This document shows, one piece after another, positions 1-14,300 of a DNA stretch of 64,000 nucleotides. Within the stretch, counting starts at the first letter, position 1, and each line of letters opens with the position of its first letter. The DNA comes from Rhopalosiphum padi (Eukaryota > Arthropoda > Insecta > Hemiptera > Aphididae), in the NCBI RefSeq assembly GCF_020882245.1, contig NC_083599.1, positions 4,402,001 to 4,466,000 on the forward strand, given 5' to 3'. A program made the translations under genes and the position numbers. The notes below the pieces were generated by a model. The model saw only the letters and a list, made by a program, of their open reading frames with translations. It searched no databases and was not told the origin of the DNA.

Positions 1-88
1 GTTTAGTACGTATAAGGGTGAACGAGTATGAATTACTCTATCAAAAATAAAATATTATAAATTGTGAATTTGAAATCGATATGTTAAA

Positions 89-160
89 CAGGGTGGTCCA
101 ACCTTTTGTAATTGGTGGGCCAATTTAAACTTTCATAAAAACACCGAGGGCCGCCAGAAG
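89..160. mobile_element. Solitary hAT-like transposon end
   Basis: The stretch opens with CAGGGTGGTCCAACC and continues into TGGTGGGCCAA and GGGCCGCC. That is the layout of the terminal inverted repeat and subterminal region of hAT/Charlie-type elements, whose ends commonly read CAGGGGTGGCCAAACC. I see no matching inverted end in the next several kilobases, so this is an orphan end or a heavily deleted copy. The assignment rests on resemblance of the end only. Confidence 0.35.
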
Positions 161-3100
161 ACAAAAAAAATATGTTATAACCTATTTATATTTTATTTTA
201 TAATATATTTTATGATATTACGATTTTGTTATAATATTATTGTGATTTTAATTTTTAATCGTCTTTAAAACACTTTCCGTATTTCAACGAGTTTAGAACA
301 AAATGTAATTATTTTAAATACTTGAACCTTATAGAAAATATTTATAACAAATGAAAATAATATATTATTTGATCATTTATTAAGTATAATTTGTAACCAC
401 TCTTAATTCAGTAAAATGGATTAAAAAAAAAAAAATAATAATAATTGAAAAATGATTAACATCTTTTCCGAATTCAACGTGATCAAATGAGTACATAGTA
501 AAACAAATTTCTCGTAAAAATTAATTTGATTATTCAAATTTCTACAGATTTATTCAACTCTGAAAAATTAGTCTTATAATTTTTACGCCGTACTTACTAT
601 TATACATACCTAGGTAATAGTATTAAGTACAAGTATTACAAACAAGTTTTTAAATTACACTGGGATAAGTTCTTTATTTGAAATATAATCTTTTATACTT
701 TGATTACGGTATTTTGTTGTAGTAGGTGCATATAATTTTCATTCAGTATCGTTTATTAACAAATATGAAAAATACTTTTTCGTTTGATAAAATAAAAAAA
801 TAACATTATTTCTATGTATATTTTTTGTCGTTGGTAATTGCTTATAAAAGAAACGTGTACAACGTATACAACTTTGAATAATGAAACTACAAATTTGATT
901 GTGTGAAATAACGTGTTAGTCGACAATAGTAACAATCATTTTGTTTTTTTTATTAGTAATAATAATAATAATTTATAATAAAAAAAAAAGTTCAAAAGAT
1001 ATTAATGATATTTTAAACTAAAAAGAAAGCTAGGTACCTAACGTATTTTTTATTAACCTTAGTTAAAAAGAACCCATTCAATAATAAGTACTTAAGCTAT
1101 AATTATTTTCAATCTATTTTTTCTTATGTGTCTTATAACGTCATTAATTATGGTTTGACGTTTGAACATTCCCGTATACGATGACATACGATTTTAGCGA
1201 TCACGACAGTTATGTACTAATTAAGTAATAATCGTGTAACTTAAAATAGTTTATATTGATCCCATCTATGTAGTAATTAAAAATATCAATGTTAACGTTT
1301 AAAAATGCTTACATAAAACTATTAAACGTACCACTTATATTTAAGTAAAAATATTTTACAGTTTGTAACAATACTGGTTATAAATAAATTGAAGTAGCTT
1401 ACAATGTAATACGAGTACTTACTATAAATTTGTATAGTTAATGCATTTTAAAAGGGTAGAAAGTTACGTTAATATCGTTGATATTATTTTCCCGATATTC
1501 GGAAGTAAACAACACTTTTATGCATACTTATAATGTTACATAGTTTGTTGAAAATACCATAAATATACCTAAACATTTAACTGTACAGCTTTTAAGATAG
1601 AAAAATAACTTCTATGATCAAAAAGTATTTCTGCACATAGACACTAAACAATATTAACGAAAAAAAAATTATTAAAAAAAAATATTTTATAAAAAATATT
1701 ATTTAAATAATAATAATATATTATTGAAAATTAATTTGGAAATATGTAAATCTGTTATTAGATGTATACGATTTGTTTTAAAATTATTAAAAGAGTAAAA
1801 CAATCATAAACATATTTGATGTACATAATATTATAACAAATAATATTTATTTTTGTTTTTATGATTACAATTTACAATAGAAAAACGATTAGGTATCTAT
1901 TCATGATTAATTATTGGAAAAAAGTTAATTATTGAATTGTGAGAATAAATGATCACTTATACAATATCTGGGTAGTTTTGAATTTTAATAACTTTTATGA
2001 TCTCAATATTAATTTTTAAAATAATATTTTAATCACAAAATAAAATGATTAATATTTTGTTTGTTTTTTAAATTTATTTAAAGATTTTTTCAGTTCTATA
2101 ATAACTTCTGTGGATAAAATAGATATTTTAAATAATTATTAAGGAGGTGAAAAAAATCCAAACTTCTTTAATATGTGTTTTTTTTTTAATTAATTGAAAT
2201 ACTTAAGAGGTAATTTTTTTATTATATCTTCCCTTTTACAAAAATATTTATAAGTTTAATCATAAAAGAACGGTAACAAGTTACAATATTATTAATTATA
2301 ACCCGTCAGACTGAATACATGAGTATATAGTACTTCGTATTGTGTATTTGATATCCGTCTCGCTTGTCTTGACCAGTATAAATTATTGTGTTGGAATCAC
2401 GAATTTGTAAATCATGATCCACGATTATATTAATACAAAACAATTATGAACGCTATAATGGTAAAATCAGCATAAATATTATTGCGTTTAAACTACAAAT
2501 CAGCTAAAATCTCACTTGTTGGGAATAAATTAGGTTTGAAGATTTTTACAAAAAGTTTCCTTATTATAGAAAAATTAAAATTAAATCGAAAAGTAACATT
2601 TCGAAATCAAAAACCTCAAAGAACTAATTGAAATATACTAGAGCATGGATAATTTAAATAATAATAATATATCTACGAAAATAAATTAAAACAATTTCAA
2701 CATGAATTAATGCCACGAATTGCCATTTTGTTGACATTGATTTGGAACTGTTGAAAAGAATATTCGACCCAACTTCAGAATAACTTTAAATCCACATTCT
2801 ATAAATTCGAAATCGGTTACTGTTGATTGATTAGGACAGTTTCAAAACTATTTTAGATTTCATAACACGTGCTATTACATGCCATAAGTTAATTTTAAGC
2901 TATTTCTTATTTATTTGTCGGAATACTCTTTAAATAACGTATATCTTAGTATAAGTCGCCTTAGGACAAGAAAATAAAAACATTTTGAACACAGCATGCA
3001 TAAACCAGAAAAACGAATTGCTCGAAATAATAAAATAAAACCTGGGAAACGCCAAACAATCCCTTTGTACAACTTTTATTATTTAAACTCGAAAAATGTA

Positions 3101-5390
3101 GATTTATAGAACGTCTGACCTCTTCATTTATGAACTTGCCAAATCCATTTGTTTTAATATACGTGATAAATTTAAAGAGATTTATAAATAGATCGATATC
3201 TTTATGTTGACCGTGTTTTTATAAGATTCTAGAGAAAAACAAATGTCCATGGTTGACTGAACTGATGGGTAATACAAGAGCCACTTGAATAAGGTTGTAT
3301 GAGTTTGAATAAACGTTTTTTTTTTTCTTCTTTCATATAATATAATACAAGAACAATTAGGATTCCGTACACTGGAGAAGGTCCATTTACTCTGAAATCG
3401 ACTAAACGCAAAAACATAATAATATATAAAAATGAATAATATAAATTGCAGTTGTTACAACTTAAAACTACCGACTGAAATGACGAACATTTTTGAGTGA
3501 CTCGAATAGATAAATCTATTATTCTTGAATCCTTAATACATTAATGTATTTAATGTACACTTTGGATAGATTGTTACTTTATATAAACATACATTTTATA
3601 TTTATATGGTTTCACCATTTCAATAATTAAATTCAGACAATTAAACTTAAGACCATTAGCTAAATTAAGATTATTTACTTAACTATAATATATGCATACG
3701 TATAAACCATTAATCTTAAATTCTCGTTGTCAAGTAATATTAATTTGTTTGCGTTATCTAAAAATAAATCAAATTAATATATTTTTTTTTAATATTATTC
3801 GTAATTGTGCATTGTGTACATTAAATCCCGTTTTAAAGAAAAAAAAATATTTCAATACAATAGTTAATAAATATTTTTAAATATAAAAATCAACAAATTT
3901 TATTTGTATATTACCTTATCTTATTACAAAAAAAAAAAAAAAAATTAATATTGATTAAAACGAATCAGTGGACTGTTGAGAATGTCTGTAAATACATGTA
4001 GGATTAATTATTTCATTGAAAAAAATATTTTAATTAAAACTGAGATTTTTATCAACTTTGTAAAACATATATTTTTTTGTTTTGAGAGCGCATTATTATT
4101 ATTATTGACATTTAATATTTTATTAATAAAAATGTTAAAAGGGAATCAAATATGGTTTACATGGTTATATAATATTGTAGTAACTGTGTATTCTAATTTT
4201 AGATTTTAATAGGTACTAAAAAGTACAAAGTTAATCGTGAAATGAAATGTACTATAAAATTAAATCAAGAGAATACAATTAAACTTGATGTAGTAATATT
4301 TAATTTTTACCACATTTTAATTTTCGCGAGAAAAAAAAAATAGAAAGTTAACAATAAATCTCTATTCATACAATGATCGAAAAAATAGGATATAAATTTA
4401 ATAATTAATAAAAACTATTATACTAAAATTAAAATTTCAACAATGCAGAAATTCACAATATGTTTCTAGTTAAATTTAAAATAAAAAAAAAATCACGGTA
4501 GTTATTAATTAGTTTGAAATTTTTTGGATATTTTTTAAAAATGTGGCATAAATCATTTTACGTTACATTTTCGGGTTTTAAAAATTATAAAAAAAACTGA
4601 TCGAATGCAGTGACTGAGCGTGTTAGTAGTTTATTAGTTCGTAATACTTTGCTCATTTTCAGATATAATATTAGTGTGGGATATATTTTAAAAATAACAT
4701 ACATTTTTGAAACCTAAAAACTAAAAATATTTATGTTCAGTACAACTGGACTTTTTCGTGTATTTTTTTTTTTTTTTTATGTACGTATATAGTTATTACA
4801 TGCGAATAAACAAGACACATGGCGGCGCATTAAAAATATCAAAACTAAACTCAATTCAATTCGTTTATTCGGAATAGAAGCCGCTGAAAGAAACCATATA
4901 TAATATTGTTTAACCATTACATTCATCGCATCGCCCTGCTCAGTTTCATAATATAACTTGTCTAACTCTTTATTTGCTATTGTTATTACGGTTTTTATTG
5001 TTAATGGCGGAAATTATGAACGCCAAGCAATAAATCACATAAATTATTATACTATGAGTGTAGTATATAATGCCTACTCAATTTTCACTACTGAATATTC
5101 AATAACGAAATTAATTGACTGCCGGATTAATAAATCTTTGACGCAAAGTTAAATGTTATTAGAGTAACTATCGAAACTATAGATAAAAGCTTTTCATGTA
5201 TACACACTCAAAGTAGCCCAAATAGTAACACTGTTCAGAGATAGGGAGGTTGTTTATTTTTTAGTACACTTACAGATATCAATGTCTATCGATACAAGTA
5301 GTCAATAGGAATTAGTCACATACAAATATGATTTTGTTTAAATTTGAATATAATAAACTGTTATATTATAATATGTATTTTTTAATAATA
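161..5390. other. AT-rich noncoding stretch
   Basis: Very AT-rich sequence with many short A and T runs. Open frames reach only about 60-80 codons, are rich in I, N, K, Y and F, and match no family I know. No RNA gene, paired terminal repeat or splice-site arrangement stands out. The interval reads as intergenic or intronic DNA. Confidence 0.6.
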
Positions 5391-5392
5391 TA

Positions 5393-5606
5393 CAGGCTGT
5401 ATCAAAAGTCTTCATCCGATTTCAAAAATGTATGTTTATTTTAAAAATGAAGACACAATAAGTGTGAAATAAAGTAAAATATATTCTTACAATAGTCAAA
5501 ACTTGGTTTTCTTATCTTTCCATTAGTATATGGGTCGTTCACTTGTGGCTAACGATTGCCAAGCCATATAAATTTGTGTTTGGACGAAGACTTTTGAAAC
5601 ACTCTG
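5393..5606. mobile_element. Mariner-like MITE, 214 bp, TA-flanked
   Basis: The left end CAGGCTGTATCAAAAGTCTT is matched in inverted orientation by the right end AGACTTTTGAAACACTCTG. The inverted repeats run about 25 bp with only a few mismatches and share TCAAAAGTCTTC followed by (A/G)TCC. Both ends abut TA (5391-5392 and 5607-5608), the target duplication expected of Tc1/mariner superfamily elements. The interior has no transposase frame, so this is a nonautonomous miniature element. Family assignment is inferred from the TA duplication and end design; the boundaries are read directly. Confidence 0.65.
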
Positions 5607-5610
5607 TATA

Positions 5611-8600
5611 ATATATAGTTGAATATGAAATATTTCATTATTTACAGTATATAGGGTCTTAAAATGTACCAAAATATTAAAGTAGGTATTGTTGTCTATA
5701 TACTCTATGGTGAAGTTTATATTTATAAGTATATATTCTATTGCAGGTTTACTGTTATGTGGTTTTTATAGACATCTTTCAGAACTTTCTAAAGCACGTT
5801 TTTACTGACAATCAAGCCAATTGAATACAAAAAACTACAATTCGAAAAAGTGGCATTTACACGTAGGCATTGGAAGATAAAACGAATAGATAGAAAAAAG
5901 TGACAGAAATAGAAAATTATTACTGTTTTGTAAAATACCAGCTGACAAAACGATCATGTCCTTGTAGGTACATTGTCGGGATGTTGAAAAGTAGCGAAAA
6001 ACGAGAAAACAACGAATTAATCAGTTATTTGAAATTTTAGAAAATCGTAACCACCTGTTTAGCTTGCTTGGTGGCGTTCACATGAATTAATCAATATTTA
6101 TTTTTAATATTTGTTTAATTCTTGTAATTATTTAGATTGTTCAAACTATAAAACACATAAGGAAACTAATTAAATATTTACATTTTACACGTTAAATACC
6201 AAAACATTGCGAGTATAGTAACACCTTGCACTCAGTAGGATACACACAAGTTAACAGTGATTGGATTACAAGAAAACATTGAATTATTTAATACTCTTGA
6301 ATGTCTGGTTACATTTTGCTGAAAATAAACCACCATTTGTTGATTATTTTTCAATGTCCCGCTTCGTCCATTAACTGTCAGGAAAGAAACAACATTGGAC
6401 CGGACGCAGATTTGATTTTAAAATTACTTTTATTGTTCACAATTTATAGTACCTGTAATATTAAATTACTGTAATTATTTTTATCGTTATATTATAACAT
6501 TATATATTTACAAGAGTTAACGGAATTATTGTAAAATATTTATTCGTACGGGGTGTTTGTCTGTGGACATTTCAATCGAAAATTGTCTATATAATATCAT
6601 GTTTATTAATTGGCAAAAACATAAGGAAAATTTCTAGTTTCGACATATGGTACAACAGGGTAAAAAATAAAATCAAACTAATGACTATTCAACGAAATAC
6701 ATATCAAAATACTCTAGAATGGGTGACTATTTAGGCGCTTTTCAAGATGTTATTATCGGAGTTTGTAATTAGTCCATATATTGACCTCTCACTAAATATA
6801 AATTGAAACAGATTATAAGACTATTTACGAGACGCGAGAATTTCTTCCGTGAAATTAGTTTTTATTAAAATCACGTAGGCCATTAAGCACACGCAACGAT
6901 TATGGATGTCATAGAATTACGATGAATTTAAATTGGACAACGAATAAAATAGATACGGTGCAATTTATAGCGTTATCGTCATCAGAACTGATATACGAGT
7001 GAACTGTCGAAACAGTTGATTTGTATGTACGTCTTTAGTGCTTTACTGTGGATACAATTTACTGGCATTGGTTTTGTACAACAAGTTAAATCTTGTGGCT
7101 TATCAAAAAATATTATATTTGTTTCGAATAAAGAAAAAAAAACAGTTGTAATATTATCCGCAAAGCTGTTTTTTAATAATTTTCCGCAATACACTACTAC
7201 TCCCAGTCGAAGCAAACAGCTAAGTATACGTATTAGTGGACGGTATTGTTACAGAGTGTATTATCGAACAAAATTAATTTTAGACGAAATATAATATATT
7301 TGTGTTTAATGATTTCAAGTTTTATATAATTTAAATAAATTACTTGAATCAGAGCATAAAACATGCGATAAAATACATTACAATGAAAAAAAGTTCGAAA
7401 ATAAAAATTGTTTTAGAAAATATTCTTATTGTGGATAAAAAATCAAAAATCAAATATTCTATTAATCTTGTTTTGATGCTTTCGCGTACTAGTATTATAT
7501 GTTATTCACGTGACGGCTGCGCCATTTCTTGATATATTTTGTAAACATGAGATGAGCAAAGTAGGAATCTACTTAGATTAAAATATAAATATGTAATAAT
7601 ATATTACCAAATATACTTGACAAGTATTCTACAAATTTGAATAGGTAGGTACACTGCACTGAGCGTATGGAATTCACTAGAAAGAAATTGTATCCGTCTC
7701 AAAGGTATTTATGATCAAAGTTTATTATGCTCTTAAAATACTGTTATCGTCGACAATGGTATGTAATTATATTAAAATATTCAAAACTTTAAAATTATAA
7801 TTACAAACTGCCCTTATTTATGTTAGGAGTCAAAAGGGACGTTTCCGCGAATATTTAGACAAACGATATCAAGTCGGTGTTGTCAAAAATCGAGCACCCG
7901 TATGATTTTACCATAATTTAGAGACCAAGATAAATAAAAGATAATTAAAGTATACTCTAAGGGCTCTACGTGTTTTTTTGCCATCACACAAGGGCTCAAT
8001 AGCATATATAGACAAGTTTCCTCTTGTCATTTGAAATTATAATATCTATATAATATTATGTATAACGATTATTGATATATTTTGCGCTGTGCGCTGTGTA
8101 TTTGACGAGTACACGAAGAGACTAAAATGTTCGAGTTAAGCGCCGAATAATAAAGGTTAGTTCAAAACAAAATTATCATTTAATTTATTTATTTAATGAA
8201 GTTCAGATGAGCAATTATTTCGGTATTTTAAAACTCTTGTTTGCACGTCGAAACGTTATGAGTATTGGATTGAAATCATACTAAAATACTAATGAACTAT
8301 ATCAAATAAATGTAAATACCACAATTTGTGATCAATCACAGAGCAATAAATAATTTAATGCTAATGATTACTTATTACTACGGATGATATCAATTAACGG
8401 AATCGAAACATTTTTGTGCGAATTCGAAAACAAAACCAAACACAATTTATAATTTAAATATTAGAGAATGTCTCTCGCATAAATTCTCATTTAGCTTCAT
8501 TAGTTTTAATATTATTTTGAGTGAAACTACTAATTATTCAACTTAAAAGTAATAATATTTCCAGTGATTCGATAGGGGTTTTTTTTTTTTTTTTAATATT

Positions 8601-9920
8601 TCGATATTGAAGCGATACAAGTTACGAGTGTTTTTAAATTGTAGTATTTTACACAATATAATTCACTAAAAAAATTAAAATATTGAAAAAACTCTTCCAA
8701 AAACCAAGAAAAAAAAAAAATGGTATTGCATTAAATAATTTTTTTTTTTTGTATTAATAGGCATTTAAAATGAATGAAGCTATAATAGAGAACTGATGAA
8801 CGTAAATTTATGGTTTAATTCGTCGGTGAATATAAAAATTGAATAATATTTTAGACATTAAATTATACGTAATAATGAATACTATTTTAACTACTATTTT
8901 TAATGTACAAGTGGTAAAAGAATATTAGATTGGATTATAATTCAAGTCGATTTTATTTTACTATTATGTGCAGTTGTATTGGTTTTATAATGGTTTAAAT
9001 ACTTAAAAACATGTTCAAATCGATTAATTTTGTTTTATAGTCAAAACGTTACTGCGAAATTTAAGTATAATATTATAAGTATTAAATGCAGTGAATTTTC
9101 TGCACCGTGTAATTTGCTCATTATTCTTACCCTAATTAATTGCCACTTGCAGATTTCTTTCGATAATTTTTTCTCATGCTGATCTTTCTTTTCGTTTTCT
9201 ATAATTTCTCTAATCTAAATTTAAACGTAAATTGTTAAATAATCTTAATAGTTCTGTTGTTTGCATGTCAAACCCATTTTGATCGTACGTCTTTCTTAGT
9301 ATCACTAAATAAATTAAATTTTTTTTAGATGTAACACTAAAAAAAAAAAATCAAAACCATTAAATACAACTAGTGATATACTGCATTTACGATTAAAAAC
9401 ATAAAAAGTAATTGAAAACTATGTTTTACATAAAATGTAAAGCGTTATTTTACCCGATTGCACGTGTTAATAATATTTTCCGCCTGAAATTATTTTTATC
9501 TTAAAATCAACACCGGAATAGCTAATATATTGGGCTATATTGTGCGTACATTAGACATTATGAAGTCATTAAAAACGCAACAGTCGTTCGAGACGTATGA
9601 AATTTCATTAAAGCGGAGAATTAATAACAACGCGCGAAACGCTCGAAAATATTGCCCGTTATGACATCTCAACGGCGGCGATACGAAAAGTTTATTTATC
9701 GCTTAATACCAAAGGTCCAAAGATGTACCACGCCTGTGGTAGTGCGCGGCGAATGGACCGAGAAAATTCTAATAATTATGATTTCGTAAAACAACAAGTG
9801 ATCGCGTACTATATGTACGAGGGGCCGAGCTATTATTTCCGACGTTTTTTTTTTTTTTTTTTTAATTTTATTTAACGCAAACTTAGACATTATAATAACG
9901 ACGTTGTAAAAATGCATATA
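5611..9920. other. AT-rich noncoding stretch with one weak small ORF
   Basis: Mostly AT-rich sequence without recognisable genes. One frame, ATG at 7025 to a stop at 7292-7294 (89 codons), begins with a hydrophobic stretch resembling a signal peptide (MYVFSALLWIQFTGIGF) and has AATAAA at 7334-7339. It has no recognisable domain, and an opposite-strand frame overlaps it, so I do not call it a gene. A 24-base T run lies near 9845. Confidence 0.5.
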
Positions 9921-10416
9921 CAGTTATACCACCACTAACGGACACCTCCCAATAGCGGACACTTCTCAATAACGAAGGTTTTTTGGGGAACTTGGACATT
10001 TTCACTATTTTTCAATAGGAAAACCTCCGAATAGCGGACTCTTCGAATAAAGGACATTATTTTAATAGGGAGTTTTTAAAATAATACGTATTCACATTCG
10101 TATATGTATTCTCGTATTAGTGTATTACTATTGAGATTGCACAGGCACGGTGTAATAATTATAAATAGATAAAGCTCATCACCGATTTTTTCAAACAAAA
10201 ACAATTTAACGTGTACATAATTTTGATTTTGGTTGTAAAAACATACTTTAAATAAGAATAATCAATAATAGTTTTTAAAAATATAAAAATGTAATAATTT
10301 ACAATAAATAATAAGTAATAACATTATTATACAAATAAATTTCAAAAACGTATCCCCTCTGAATAACGGACAGAATTCTGGTGACCGAGAGCGTCCGCTA
10401 TTCAGAGGTTTCGCTG
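9921..10416. mobile_element. Pogo/Tigger-like MITE, copy 1 (496 bp)
   Basis: The element starts CAGTTATACC and ends GAGGTTTCGCTG, with TA directly outside both ends (9919-9920 and 10417-10418). Both ends carry repeated 'ataacggaca / atagcggaca' motifs, the subterminal pattern typical of pogo/Tigger elements (CAGTGAAACCTC...ACGGACA ends). The interior is AT-rich with no transposase. The first 140 bp match the reverse complement of the element at 29246-29751, including GGACATTTTCACTA followed by ATAGGAAAACCTC, so the two are copies of one family in opposite orientations. Superfamily assignment is inferred from end motifs and the TA duplication. Confidence 0.75.
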
Positions 10417-10418
10417 TA

Positions 10419-11330
10419 TTTCGATCGCAGAGCTAGCCAGCCGACCAGTCTTATCCCAGATCGTATACGTCATTTCGATTCTCATCGCGCCGTGTCGTAG
10501 CATGTATACCGAATTCGAGACTGCAGTATTATTAGATTGTTCGTCATCACTTCTCCGACGATCGCTGTCGCCGTGATGCCACGGGCGCGATTCGTTTCGA
10601 ACTCGATATTAGCATTCGAGAACGTTACGCTCACACGCTCGCGTATTGTGTGTATACGTTTGTAATAAACGGTTAGGTCGCGAAGACAATAGTTTTCGCA
10701 CAATATAATATATAATATATATACACATAGATAATATTCGACGCCGCGCAGACAAATCACAAAACAGAAATGTCACAATAGTCTCATCTTCCGGGAGTCG
10801 TTTTTTAAATAAAAAAACACGTGTGACACATCGTGCAAGCTCGCACACATTAAACGGGCGACCTTCCCCGTATCCGCGCGTATACATGTATAATAATATA
10901 GATCAGCGTTTTCCACCACACGCGTTAGGTAACTGCGATGTATACACACACATATATATAGATCCGTCGCTTGCGTGAGAGACTTTTATTGACATTTTGC
11001 ATTCGCGTTATTATGGTAATTTACAAATGTTTAGCCCCGGGACTGTGGCGTTGACGTCAATATCGATAACGCTGTCAAAACGTGATATTAAAAGTGAAAA
11101 AAAAAAAAAAAACGTTTTGATGTGTCGACAATTTTTTTTTATTTTTATTTTTTTTTTTTTACACGCACACACAAGCAAACAAATTCTCTCCCTTCCGTTG
11201 ATCGATGACTGGTACACGAATTTACTACCACAAGGCGTGAGGTAAACGGATAACGCCGTACAATGCCACTGTAAAACGAGGAGAAGAAATGCGCAGCAAT
11301 TTCCACGACGCGTTTACTATATAAATGCTA
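10419..11330. promoter_or_regulatory. CpG-richer patch, possible promoter or enhancer
   Basis: GC and CpG content rise sharply against both flanks (for example atcgcgccgtgtcgtag near 10485 and gcgcgattcg near 10590). Several overlapping short frames exist only because stop codons are rarer here; none shows a known domain. The patch contains adjacent CRE and DRE words at 11052-11068, annotated separately. CpG islands of this kind in AT-rich insect genomes often mark promoters or first exons, but I cannot name a gene or a direction of transcription. Confidence 0.3.
11052..11068. promoter_or_regulatory. Abutting CRE and DRE words
   Basis: A full palindromic cAMP-response element TGACGTCA (11052-11059) is followed one base later by the palindrome TATCGATA (11061-11068), the consensus site for the insect core-promoter factor DREF. 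Both are exact 8-bp palindromes within 17 bp of a CpG-rich patch. The words are seen directly; binding or promoter function is inference. Confidence 0.35.
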
Positions 11331-14300
11331 TACACGGCATTATATTATATACATTTATTTTTTAGTCGAAAATATATCGAAAATTGACTTTGCAATATTA
11401 TAATATATTTAGTGTTATTTCGATCTCAAATCGGTTAGTAAAATATGTATACCTACCTACTGAAAATATAGAAAAAGTACACCTCGCGTGCGACGATATA
11501 GTCGAGTGTTCATTTACTCGACCCATGAAGCGATTTTTAAATTTTCATTCCGATTTTTATTATATTGTTGTATACGGATTAGTAGAAGTCTATTATAGCA
11601 CATTTATTATATAAGATCCTGTAAGTAACGTATAAAATATTGCAGTGAGTGGTGGTTTGGTGACTGAGACTAGTGAGGCACAGCCTCGGCACTACGATGT
11701 GAGGGTAGGAGAAAACAATGTAATTGATACTTAAATTTCAAAGGTTACTTTGATTTTAATAATACTTTTTTTTTTTTTATTTTGATAACTTTAAATTTTC
11801 AAAAATAAATTTTATTTTGATTCAATTTTATGTGATTTTAACTCACAGATTAATCTGGATAACTATAAATACGATAACACAGCAACAAGTATTTGGCCGT
11901 TATCAGACATTACACACTTCATAGTCCTGTCCATTGGCAACTCTCACGCAGACAAAAAGCAAGATGACATGTCATCTCTGATGACCGATTATGGTAATGA
12001 AAATCACAATTGTGAGAAGTTTAAAAAAGTATGCTAAAATGAAGCGAAAAGAGTATTTCATTATTTTAATGTAAACGTTAATTTATTGATCAGTTAGTAA
12101 TACTAAATGAATAAAATTATACCTAATGAATGTCTTAATTCAAACAATAATATTATTCTTATCACGTAGTTAGGTAACACTACGTCGTCATATCATACAT
12201 TTAACATTCACATCGTTATTATGATATTGAAAATTGTATAATATTCACTTACCTATACAAGGTTCACAAGTCTTATTAGATTCACTTATCATTTCGAAAA
12301 ATCATTCGGAGTTAAATAAATAAATTACTAACTTTATGTATAACTTAGTTGGCTAAACTGTGCAAGTAATACGATTAGTAAGGAAATAAGGAATAGAAAT
12401 TTATTGATGGGTTCACCGGAAAGCACTTATCGTAAAAATAAGTCTTTTTTTTTAAATACAAAATTACCAATATCAATAACCTAACCCATAGCCGCAAGTC
12501 TGCAGAGTATCAGAAGTTTATAATGCGTTTTATTTATATATATATCTCAAGTAAAATATGACAAATTGACAATTATAGAAAAATATAGTACGCTACCTAT
12601 CTATATATTTTATTTATTTTTTATTTTATAAACTGCTTTATATTTTATATAACTCTCGTTCGTAGAAAATAATATATATTAATATATTAACAAGATGTTT
12701 TATATTTTTAATAATGTTAACATTTTTCAATAGAAATAGGGTTAAACAATGTTTTCGAACCTTAATGAAAGAAATATAATATAATATGAAAAGTACGTAT
12801 TACGTAGCTTTGTAGGCAATTTTTTTGTATTAATTTTTAATTACACATTACGATTGAGTAGGGATATCAAAAATTACGTATAGTACAATGATGGATGGTA
12901 ATGCTATAGAGTTATAATAAATAATATATATAGAAGCGAACACATTTTTTTTTATATAATAATAATAATATTTTTCACACAGTGTACGACTCACTACTCA
13001 AATTAAATGATCGTTAACGAATAAATTATTATTAAATGGCGCTATACGTGTTACAGGTTGATTGGGAATTTTTATTTAATTCAATTTTTTTTTCTCATAG
13101 CACATTTTTCACCTTAATTATCATCCAATAATGAACGAAACAAAATTTACTAGAGGCTCAGGAAAAAAAATCATTTCTTTTTCATTCAAAACACGTTAAA
13201 TACAAAAGTTAACGACTATCTGAATAATAAAATAACTATTTTAATTAATTAAAAAATACGGAATTATTCACAGTCACAAATATACAATGTTATTATGGTC
13301 ATATTTAATACAAATTTATTTTGAGATTTGGTAAAACGTTAAAATATGATTTTGTTTATATGATGTAGGTGCCTACTAAATTATAATATTTAATTGATAT
13401 TTTAAGTACATTTCAATCGTTTGATATTTTTTTTTAAAAAACTGTTTTCATTAGGAAATCAACAAAACATGCAATGTATTTTTTTTATTATCCAATATTG
13501 GTACAATAATATTATTTTATGATACCATTAATAAAATTTCTAATAATGACAGGTACTCCTAACAATGATTACTTCAATATTTATATTAATTGTACAATAA
13601 GTTGTTATAATACGTTATACTTATGTTCATTGCACTTCTTACTCTTTACTTACTGAAATATGTTTTCTCACCAAAAAAATTATTTATTTATATTGCATTG
13701 AATTATTCCACTTTATTTACTTGTTCAAATGTCATTTTAAAATTCAGCAAAGTATTATAATATAGTAGTTGACGCAATTAAAAATACATATTAAAAAAAA
13801 GTTTTAAACAACGTAGTTTTGTATAAAATCGTAAATACATGAAAACCCGTAGTTTTGTGTTTCATTGTTTATGTGTTTTATGCTTAAAAAATAAGTAGGT
13901 AAAAAACTCGTTTTTTTTTTTATACAGACAGAAATACGGCATGTAATATATATATATACGTATTTTAAATTAAAGTTTAATAAAAATGATTAAATTTATT
14001 GTTTTGATTCATTCGATTTAATAAACAAATATCTATAATAATAATATTATAAATTCTTTCGGTTAGACTTTTTGAATTTAACATAATATTTTTTTCAATA
14101 ATATGAAATAATTAAAAGATAAAACACTATGTGAAAAAAAGAATACATATCTCATATTCACAGATTATTTGAACTATGAATAAAATGTAACACAAAATAA
14201 AATACACAAACAATTAAAAATTGTTCCCCTTTAAATGTCTATACAGTATATTTCATTTTAATATTGTTCAATATTATTATTATCAGCATGAAGCTATATG

